DNA from: Rhodopila sp.
GTDB lineage: Bacteria; Pseudomonadota; Alphaproteobacteria; Acetobacterales; Acetobacteraceae
DNA: 34,088 bases
Direction: 5' to 3'
Assembly: GCA_031291715.1 (NCBI GenBank)
Contig: JARLIN010000012.1
Location: 1-34,088 of the forward strand
Part shown: positions 27,039-34,088 of the stretch, piece after piece
Numbering within the stretch: position 1 is the first letter of the stretch
How the letters are laid out: each line of letters begins with the position of its first letter
Position numbers and translations under genes: made by a program
The notes under the pieces: generated by a model
Told to the model about the DNA's origin: nothing
The model's input: only the letters and a program-made list of their open reading frames with translations
Databases searched by the model: none

Positions 27039-27619
27039 AAGCGCGGACGTCTGCCGGCTTCACTTTGCTGGAGATGCTGGTCGCGCTGACGATCTTCGGC
27101 TTCCTGCTTGTCGGCCTTAGCCAGACCGTCCGGTTCGGCCTGACCGCCTGGCAGCAGGACGCCCGTTTGTCCGACCGCAAGACCGACCTCGAAGCCGTGG
27201 ACCGCAGCCTTCGCGCCATTGTGGAGAACCTTGCCCCGGGCGACGAGGCGGCGCGGCCCGCTATGGATGGTTCGGCAGACCGCCTGACCGGCGTCACCCG
27301 GCTGCGCGTCCCGGGTTCAGGGTTGATGCCCGTTCGCATCGAAGCCGGTTTGGCAATCTCCGGTACATGGCTCGTGCTGCGGTGGCGTCCGCATCACCAC
27401 GGCCAGTCCCTGGGGCCGCCACCGCCGCCGCGGGAGACGGAATTGATGAACGGCGTTTCCCGGCTTGGGATCGCCTACTGGCTGCCGTCCGGCGTTTGGG
27501 CTTCTACTTGGCATGAACCGGACCTTCCCTTGCTGATCCGGTTTCGTGTGACCCTTGCCGGAGAGGGTGCGCCGCGATGGCCCGATATCGTCGTCGCCCC
27601 GCTCTTGTCAGGACCATGA
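27035..27619 (+). CDS. gspJ: Type II secretion pseudopilin GspJ
   Basis: MKARTSAGFTLLEMLVALTIFGFLLVGLSQTVRFGLTAWQQD; ATG at 27035. Confidence 0.9.
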   Translation: MKARTSAGFTLLEMLVALTIFGFLLVGLSQTVRFGLTAWQQDARLSDRKTDLEAVDRSLRAIVENLAPGDEAARPAMDGSADRLTGVTRLRVPGSGLMPVRIEAGLAISGTWLVLRWRPHHHGQSLGPPPPPRETELMNGVSRLGIAYWLPSGVWASTWHEPDLPLLIRFRVTLAGEGAPRWPDIVVAPLLSGP

Positions 27620-28461
27620 GCAATCGTCAGAGGGGATTTGCCTTATTGATCGTCCTATGGACGGTCGGCTTTCTCGCGCTGCTGGGGACCCAAATCGTCG
27701 CGGCCGGCCGGTCGGACACGCAACTGGCCGGCAATCTGAAGCAGGAGGCCGTCCTGCAGGCGGCGGCCGATGGCGCGGTCGCGAACGTCATGTTCCTGAT
27801 GCTGGCGGCCCGGGACCCGCAGTTTCAGGCCGATGGTGCGGTGCGAAAGCTACGGGTCGGCCAGACGCCGGTTCTGGTCCAAGTCGAGAATGAAAACGAT
27901 CGGGTCAATCTGAACACGGCATCCGCGCCCCTGCTGCGTGCTTTGATCCTCCAACTAGGTGGGACGCCGGCCATGGCTGACAGGCTCGCCGCTACCATCC
28001 TTGACTGGCGCACGTCGGGCACAAGCCCGCGGCGGGGTGGGGCCAAGGCACCGGACTATCGGGCGGCGGGGCTTGCCTATGGACCGCCAGGACTGCCGTT
28101 CCAGAGCGTTGGCGAACTCGCGGACGTGCTTGGCATGACCCCGGATCTGTTCGACCGTATCGCACCGCATCTTACGGTGCTGACCGACGGTGACCCCGAT
28201 ATGTCAACCCGCGATCCGGTGGTTGCCCGGGCGCTGACCGATGCCGCCGGCGTCGCCGACGATACCGGCGGATCGCAGCAGAGCGCCGATCTGGTGTTGC
28301 GGATTACCGTCACCGCCATTGGAATCGGGGCAGCCCGGCATTCATCCGTGGTCGTTGCATCAGCCGATTTTCAGAGCCCCTCCCCGCGCGTGAACATTCT
28401 GTTGCATGAGCGCGGCAGTCCGATGAAAAGCAACATGGCCGTAGCGTCCGGCGGTCGATAA
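27616..28461 (+). CDS. gspK: Type II secretion pseudopilin GspK
   Basis: MSNRQRGFALLIVLWTVGFLALLGTQIVAAGRSD; VNLNTASAPLLRALI helix-hairpin-like region; ATG at 27616 overlaps gspJ stop. Confidence 0.93.
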   Translation: MSNRQRGFALLIVLWTVGFLALLGTQIVAAGRSDTQLAGNLKQEAVLQAAADGAVANVMFLMLAARDPQFQADGAVRKLRVGQTPVLVQVENENDRVNLNTASAPLLRALILQLGGTPAMADRLAATILDWRTSGTSPRRGGAKAPDYRAAGLAYGPPGLPFQSVGELADVLGMTPDLFDRIAPHLTVLTDGDPDMSTRDPVVARALTDAAGVADDTGGSQQSADLVLRITVTAIGIGAARHSSVVVASADFQSPSPRVNILLHERGSPMKSNMAVASGGR

Positions 28462-28715
28462 TAGAGCGCAATTTGCGGTTTTGTTCTGCGCTTGTTCGGG
28501 GTCGCTCTGTCGGGAATCGGGCGGAGTACCCACAGAATTATTTGCCCGTTACGGATTTGGTCCCGCGCGTGCTCCTTGTAGTTTTTCTTGGATAACCGTT
28601 TCAGGAAGATTAACTATCCTTAATTTGATTTGCGGCGGCTATCGATCAGCAGAGCAGTTAGGCCGGAGTGCCGCCAACACTTGTGCTCCATTACGAAATA
28701 ACAGGGAGTTCCAAG

Positions 28716-29945
28716 ATGTACAAAATAAGGCATGCTGCCGGATGGGCGATTCCTATGATGGTATTGGCCGGATATGCCGGGCACGCGCGCGCCGACGAGC
28801 ATATGGTGCTCGTCGATATGATCGATGTCGGCGGCAATGGTCTCGGTACATTCGACATCAGCTTCGTCGATCCGAAAATCGACCTCTACGTCCTGTCCGA
28901 CCGCACGAATGCATCGGTCGACTTCTTCGATGCCAGCGACGACACCTTCATCGGTCGCGTTGCCGGCTTTGCAGGCCAGAAATTCGCAGCCGACGGTGTC
29001 ACCGCGAATAACACGATTTCGGGCCCCGACGGCGTGACTATCATAAATGGCAAGGAGGTCTGGGCCGGCGATGGCGATAGCACCGTGAAGGTTATCGATA
29101 TCGCCAGCTTCCAGATCGTTGATACGATCTCTACCGGCGGCAAGTTCCGCTGCGATGAAATGGCCTGGGATTCAGCCGACCATATCCTCGCTGTCGCGAA
29201 CAATGCCGACGCCCCGCCTTTCGTAACGCTGATCAACACCGATACGCGCAAGGTCGTGGGAAAGATCGTGTTCGATGGCACGAACGGCACACCTGACGCG
29301 ACGTTGACCGGCATCGAGCAGCCTCAGTGGTCGCCAAAGACCGGTCTGTTCTACGTTTCCGTCCCGCAGATCTTCCCGACCGACCCGACGCAGGGGGGGA
29401 TTTCAGTGATCGACCCCAGCACCATGACCGTCATCGCCACCTATCCGGTGTCGAACTGCTCGCCCGCCGGCCTCACGCTCGGCCCACGCCATGAGGCGAT
29501 GATCGGCTGCAGTGGTGCTTTCGTCGTCCCACCGAACACGGTTGCCACCACCCAGTCCATCATCATCAATCTCGATAACGGCGACGTCGTGGCAAACATC
29601 ACCCAGGCGGGCGGAAACGACGAAGTCTGGTTCGACAACGGGACACAGCACTACTACCTTGCCGCCCGAAGCACCCTGACGGCCGGCAAGGTGACGCCGA
29701 TTCTCGGCACTGTCGACGCCAGGACGTACGCGTATGATAGTGGCGTATCGACATCGACCACCGCGCATTCAGTCGCCGCTGACAGGGTTTCACATCACGT
29801 CTTCGTGCCGATCGGATTCGTGCCTCCGGGTAGCCCAGCCGGCACGGACCCGACCAACCCTTGCCCGACGCACGGCTGCATAGCGGTCTATTTGCCGTCG
29901 TCGATCGACGACGATGACCTCGGCACACTGATGGCCAAGCGCTAG
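28716..29945 (+). CDS. Signal-peptide-bearing YncE/NHL-like beta-propeller protein
   Basis: Signal MYKIRHAAGWAIPMMVLAGYAGHARA; repeated blade-like segments (PKIDLYVLSDRTNASVDFFDASDDTFIGRV; GKEVWAGDGDSTVKVIDIASFQIVDTI; GGISVIDPSTMTVIATYPV); RBS aggga; own terminator. Confidence 0.82.
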   Translation: MYKIRHAAGWAIPMMVLAGYAGHARADEHMVLVDMIDVGGNGLGTFDISFVDPKIDLYVLSDRTNASVDFFDASDDTFIGRVAGFAGQKFAADGVTANNTISGPDGVTIINGKEVWAGDGDSTVKVIDIASFQIVDTISTGGKFRCDEMAWDSADHILAVANNADAPPFVTLINTDTRKVVGKIVFDGTNGTPDATLTGIEQPQWSPKTGLFYVSVPQIFPTDPTQGGISVIDPSTMTVIATYPVSNCSPAGLTLGPRHEAMIGCSGAFVVPPNTVATTQSIIINLDNGDVVANITQAGGNDEVWFDNGTQHYYLAARSTLTAGKVTPILGTVDARTYAYDSGVSTSTTAHSVAADRVSHHVFVPIGFVPPGSPAGTDPTNPCPTHGCIAVYLPSSIDDDDLGTLMAKR

Positions 29946-29982
29946 ACGACGGCAGCCGGGTTACCCGAAGATAGCTGATTCC

Positions 29983-30023
29983 GGCCCGTGGTGTGCGTCT
30001 CAGCCACCACGGGCCTCTTTTTT
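29983..30023 (+). terminator. Rho-independent terminator after the beta-propeller gene
   Basis: GGCCCGTGGTG-loop-CACCACGGGCC perfect 11-bp stem followed by TCTTTTTTG. Confidence 0.92.
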
Positions 30024-30169
30024 GTTCCCTTATCAGACCAGAAAGGTTGAAAATAGCAGTCGCACGACGCTGTGAGTCTTCAGCGTGTAATGTAAGTGTC
30101 AGCCGACCGACTTGCATCGGGTTCATCCTTGCATTGGCCGATCCTCAGTGGCCGGAAAGGGGATGCACA

Positions 30170-32095
30170 ATGCAATTAGGAACGCTCAGAGCCAGACTTC
30201 TCTTTTGCTCGTCGCTCTTCACTATGGCGAGCCAGGTCATTGCGCCATCGGTGTTAGCGGCGACGCCGCTCGGGACGAATGACCTGAACACGAAAACCTC
30301 GATCAAGCATGTGATCGTCATCTACGGTGAGAACCGCAGTTTCGACCATTTGTTCGGGACGTATCGTTCGCCATCCGGCGACCATGTGGAGAACATGCTT
30401 TCGGAAGGCATCGTTAACGAAGATGGAACACCTGGCTCGAAATTCGGCCAGGCTGCGCAGTATCAGGCCAACGCGACCGACAGCTACAGCGTAAGCCCGA
30501 CGAAGACATCGGTCTATCAGGCGTTATCGCCGCCATTGGCCGGCGGGGCGCAATTCGCGAGCGATGAGACGCCGCCGCCTTTCGCGACGCTCCAGGCGGC
30601 CGAGAACGCGGATTACGGCCTTCTGCCGCGCGATTTACGTCTGCTGACAACGGGTGCGACCGGACTGGTGCCGCACTCGATCGACACGCGGATCACCGAC
30701 GTGAACACGTTGCCCAGCGGTCCCTTCCAATTGACGCCGGGTGTGCCGTATGACGCCTACGCAGCCAGCCCGGTTCATCGTTATTACCAGGCGCGCCAGC
30801 AAGCTGATTGCGACGCGTCGAAGGCGACGGACATGAATCCGAGCGGGTGCCAAAACGATCTGTATCCCTGGGTCGAAGTGACGATCGGCGCGGGCAGCAA
30901 CGGCAAGCCCCAACCCAGCCCGTTCAACGACCAGACGACAGGTGAGGGCTCCACGTCGATGGGGTTCTACAACGTCGCCCAGGGCGATATGCCATACTTC
31001 AAGCAACTGGCTGACGAATACATGATCAGCGATAACTACCATCAGCCGGGCATGGGTGGCACCGGGCTGGACAGCATTCTCGCCGGCTTCGCTGATGGCA
31101 TCTGGTACACCGACGGTAAGGGCAACGCCGCCACGCCGCCGACCAACCAGATCGAGAACCCGAACCCGCAGCCTGGCACAAACAACTATTATATCCAGGA
31201 TGGCTATGGAGCGGTTGGCTATGGGGGTGGGTCATACAGCGCCTGCGCGGACACCACTCAGCCAGGGGTCGGCTCGGTTGTCAGTTACCTGCAATCCCTG
31301 CCGACAGCAATTGCAGCGAACTGCGAGGACGGCCACTACTACCTGCTGAACAACTACAATCCCGGCTACTTCGGCGATGGCTCGGTGGATACGACCGATA
31401 CCTTTGCGATCCCGCCCGTACCCACCAACAGCATCGGCAATGTGTTGCTGGCCGCGGAGGTCTCGTTCCGCTGGTACGGTGAGGGTTACAGCCAATACGT
31501 CCAGGATCCCAGCGCCGCGACGAACGTCTATTGCAACATCTGCAACCCGTTCCAGTATCAGACCTCGATCATGGCGAACGAGACCGTGCGGGAGCAGGTG
31601 TTGAAGGACACGAGCGACTTCTACACAGATCTCCAGGCGGGCGTCCTTCCGGCCGTGTCGTTCGTGAAGCCCGGCGGGCTGAACGACGGCCATCCGGCGT
31701 CCTCGAAGTTCAGCATCTACGAGGCCTTCGTCCGAAAGATCATCACGGAGCTGCGGAAACGGCCCGAGCTTTGGGAGTCGACAGCAGTGTTCATCACCGT
31801 GGATGAGGCCGGGGGATACTGGGACTCGGGCTATATCCAGCCGCTCGACTTCTTCGGCGATGGTCCGCGGATTCCGCTGATCGTCGTGTCACCGCTTACC
31901 CGCGGTGGGCATGTGTCGCATGAATACGGCGACCACGTCTCGATCCTGAAGTTTATCGAGGCGAACTGGGGACTGCCGACGATCTCAGGCCGCAGCCGCG
32001 ATAACCGGCCGAATCCAGTCCAGTCCGGCCCTAACCCGTATGTTCCGACGAACAGACCGGCATTGAGCGACCTGATGTCGATGTTCCACCATTAG
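30170..32095 (+). CDS. Secreted phosphoesterase family protein (phospholipase C / acid phosphatase-like, PF04185 type)
   Basis: Signal peptide ...MASQVIAPSVLA; IKHVIVIYGENRSFDHLFGTYR; MISDNYHQPGMGGTGLDSILAGFAD; FITVDEAGGYWDSG; DGPRIPLIVVSPLTRGGHVSHEYGDHVSILKFIEANWGL; ATG at 30170. Confidence 0.88.
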   Translation: MQLGTLRARLLFCSSLFTMASQVIAPSVLAATPLGTNDLNTKTSIKHVIVIYGENRSFDHLFGTYRSPSGDHVENMLSEGIVNEDGTPGSKFGQAAQYQANATDSYSVSPTKTSVYQALSPPLAGGAQFASDETPPPFATLQAAENADYGLLPRDLRLLTTGATGLVPHSIDTRITDVNTLPSGPFQLTPGVPYDAYAASPVHRYYQARQQADCDASKATDMNPSGCQNDLYPWVEVTIGAGSNGKPQPSPFNDQTTGEGSTSMGFYNVAQGDMPYFKQLADEYMISDNYHQPGMGGTGLDSILAGFADGIWYTDGKGNAATPPTNQIENPNPQPGTNNYYIQDGYGAVGYGGGSYSACADTTQPGVGSVVSYLQSLPTAIAANCEDGHYYLLNNYNPGYFGDGSVDTTDTFAIPPVPTNSIGNVLLAAEVSFRWYGEGYSQYVQDPSAATNVYCNICNPFQYQTSIMANETVREQVLKDTSDFYTDLQAGVLPAVSFVKPGGLNDGHPASSKFSIYEAFVRKIITELRKRPELWESTAVFITVDEAGGYWDSGYIQPLDFFGDGPRIPLIVVSPLTRGGHVSHEYGDHVSILKFIEANWGLPTISGRSRDNRPNPVQSGPNPYVPTNRPALSDLMSMFHH

Positions 32096-32121
32096 CTGAC
32101 ATCGCGACCTGGGCCGGGCAA

Positions 32122-32148
32122 AAGGGCGTCCTCGTGGCGCCCTTCTTG
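32122..32148 (+). terminator. Possible weak terminator hairpin downstream of the phosphoesterase
   Basis: AAGGGCG (32122-32128) / CGCCCTT (32138-32144) followed by ctt; short T run. Confidence 0.45.
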
Positions 32149-32267
32149 CCAATGCCCAACGGACATCACGCGAACGCGCCCTGGGATCACAAGGGATTGC
32201 GTCGCCTCCAATTGCCGGTCGGGTCCATCAGTGGCGTCCAGGCAGGGCGGCGGAGTTCAACGAAAGG

Positions 32268-34088
32268 ATGCGTCAAGCCATCGTTCGCAAGCAATATTCG
32301 CGCCGAGCGCTGGCCCTTCTGCTTGGCCTCGTCCAGATGTCTGCGTGCAACCACCCGTCGCCGCCGGCTATCCCGGCCCTGTCGCCGCTGCCGAACGGCG
32401 GCAACGCCGCGCCACCCCGCGTCAACGGCTCGGTCGGCGCGCCGGACGCCCTGCCGCCGGCCGAGGTTTCCTATGGCCGGGCCGGAGAGCCGGCGTCTGC
32501 ACAGAATCCGGCGGTTGAACAGAGGGAAGGCGATATCAGCCTCGATTTCGCCGATACCGACATCAGAGAGGTCGTGGCACAGATCCTTGGAACGATCCTG
32601 AAGGTCAACTACACGATCGATCCGGCTGTGCGTGGCACGGCCACGCTGCACACCGTCCGGCCGCTGAATCGCTCCGAGCTCGTGCCGACACTCGAATCGC
32701 TTCTTGCGCAGAATGGCGCGGCACTCATCGTGAATGGCGCGCTGTATCGTGTGGTCCCGGTCGCGCAGGCCGTCGCGGCGGTTGCCAGCGGCGCGGGGAC
32801 GGCGGGGACAGTGGTGGTCCCGCTGCGATACGCATCCGCGGAAGAACTGGCCAAGGTGATGCAGCCCTATGTCGGCGAGGGCGGCAAGATCGCCGCCGAT
32901 CCGGGCCGTAATGCCTTGCTAATCGCCGGCGAACCGCAGGCGCGGGAGGGGCTGATCGGGCTGGCCAAGGCGTTCGACGTCGATATCCTCGCCCGGCAGT
33001 CCTACGCGTTGCTGCCGGTCAGCAGCGGCGACGTCAAGGACTTCGCCTCCGCCTTGCAGGACGCGTTCAGGGGCCAGAATGGCGGTGCCCTTGCCGGACT
33101 GGTTCGGGTCATTCCCTTATCGCGCATCAACGCCGTCCTCGTTGTCTCCCCCCAGCAGCGCTACATCGAGGAAGCCCGGCGCGTCTATGCATTGATCGAT
33201 CGTGCGCGGCGGCAAACCCTGCGTAGCTGGCATGTCTATTACCTGCAGAACAGCCACTCCGAAGACGTCGCCTACGTGCTTCAGCAGGCGTTCACGCCCA
33301 ACAATGTCACGGCACAGCCCTCCGCGCGCAGGCAATCGCAGTCATCGCAGCAGACGACCGGAAACGGCGGTACCGGCATGGGCAGTTCGCTGGGCGGTGG
33401 AGGCCTGGGAGGCGGATCAGCCGGGGCCCTCGGACGGTCCAGCCTGTCCAGCGGCATCGGTGCTCCGATCCCCGGTCAGTCCGGCCTTCAACCGCCCGGC
33501 GTAAACACAACGCAGGGACAGCAGCCGGCCGCCGGGGCTAACCCGCTGCTTGGCGGGCTCGAGCCGGGAGGCGGAGAAATGGGCAACACCGATACGTTGC
33601 GTGTGATCCCCGACGACCAGAACAATGCCGTCCTGGTGTACGGCACCGCACGCGAGCTGGCCACGATGGAGGCGATGCTACGCAAGATCGACATCCTGCC
33701 GTTACAGGTTCGGATCGACGCGGTGATCGCCGAAGTGACGCTGAACGACAATCTGCAATACGGCACACAGTTCTTCTTCAGGTCCGGCGGAATCAACGGC
33801 ATCCTGAGCACGGCCACGGCGACGCCACCCAATCCCTCGGCTGCCAGCCTCAATCTCAGCTTCCCTGGTTTTTTCGTTGGCGGGAACGGCGCCGGCGGCG
33901 CACCATTCGCGATCCAGGCGTTGCAACAGGTCACCACAGTGCATGTCCTTTCCTCGCCGGAGCTGCTTGTGCTGGACAATCAGCCTGCCCGGCTTCAGGT
34001 CGGCAGCGTGGTGCCCTATCTTAGTCAGACGTCGCAAAGCACCATTACGACCAACGCCCCGGTGGTCAGTTCGATCAACTATCAACAG
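32268..34088 (+). CDS. gspD: Type II secretion outer-membrane secretin GspD, truncated by the window end (607 codons visible)
   Basis: Frame open from ATG 32268 to the last base: MRQAIVRKQYSRRALALLLGLVQMSAC (possible lipobox), ISLDFADTDIREVVAQILGTILKVNYTIDPAVRGTATLHT (N0/N1), repeated N domains, DTLRVIPDDQNNAVLVYGTARELATMEAMLRKIDILPLQVRIDAVIAEVTLNDNLQYG, VLSSPELLVLDNQPARLQVGSVVPY. Confidence 0.93.
   Translation, partial: MRQAIVRKQYSRRALALLLGLVQMSACNHPSPPAIPALSPLPNGGNAAPPRVNGSVGAPDALPPAEVSYGRAGEPASAQNPAVEQREGDISLDFADTDIREVVAQILGTILKVNYTIDPAVRGTATLHTVRPLNRSELVPTLESLLAQNGAALIVNGALYRVVPVAQAVAAVASGAGTAGTVVVPLRYASAEELAKVMQPYVGEGGKIAADPGRNALLIAGEPQAREGLIGLAKAFDVDILARQSYALLPVSSGDVKDFASALQDAFRGQNGGALAGLVRVIPLSRINAVLVVSPQQRYIEEARRVYALIDRARRQTLRSWHVYYLQNSHSEDVAYVLQQAFTPNNVTAQPSARRQSQSSQQTTGNGGTGMGSSLGGGGLGGGSAGALGRSSLSSGIGAPIPGQSGLQPPGVNTTQGQQPAAGANPLLGGLEPGGGEMGNTDTLRVIPDDQNNAVLVYGTARELATMEAMLRKIDILPLQVRIDAVIAEVTLNDNLQYGTQFFFRSGGINGILSTATATPPNPSAASLNLSFPGFFVGGNGAGGAPFAIQALQQVTTVHVLSSPELLVLDNQPARLQVGSVVPYLSQTSQSTITTNAPVVSSINYQQ

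Overview
GC-rich window, probably alphaproteobacterial and possibly Acetobacteraceae-like (inferred from style only). From left to right it contains: (1) a six-repeat HAF-type protein without a signal peptide, divergent from a type I secretion ABC transporter and HlyD adaptor pair; (2) a Crp/Fnr regulator followed by a membrane class III nucleotide cyclase that carries a histidine-rich SDH-like membrane anchor and a plant-type [2Fe-2S] domain, forming a probable redox-to-cyclic-nucleotide operon; (3) a catabolic neighbourhood with an LLM flavin monooxygenase, SDR, alpha/beta hydrolase, MFS transporter, fumarylacetoacetase and a complete livKGFHM-type ABC importer; (4) a type II secretion locus in divergent blocks (gspC/M/L and gspH/small ORF/gspO on minus; gspE-F-I-J-K and partial gspD on plus), with two signal-peptide proteins, a beta-propeller and a phospholipase C-like phosphoesterase, lying between gspK and gspD. 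Intergenic DNA holds several unannotated repeats: a ~257 bp MITE-like element with ~58 bp inverted arms, a 20-bp-period tandem array, a dispersed REP-like palindrome family, and a ~50 bp interspersed repeat seen at both window ends. No tRNA, rRNA, CRISPR array or transposase was recognised. Best candidates for new biology are the Crp/2Fe-2S cyclase operon (with unusual ligand-site residues in both partners) and the 112-aa four-cysteine secreted protein coupled to gspO and overlapping gspH.
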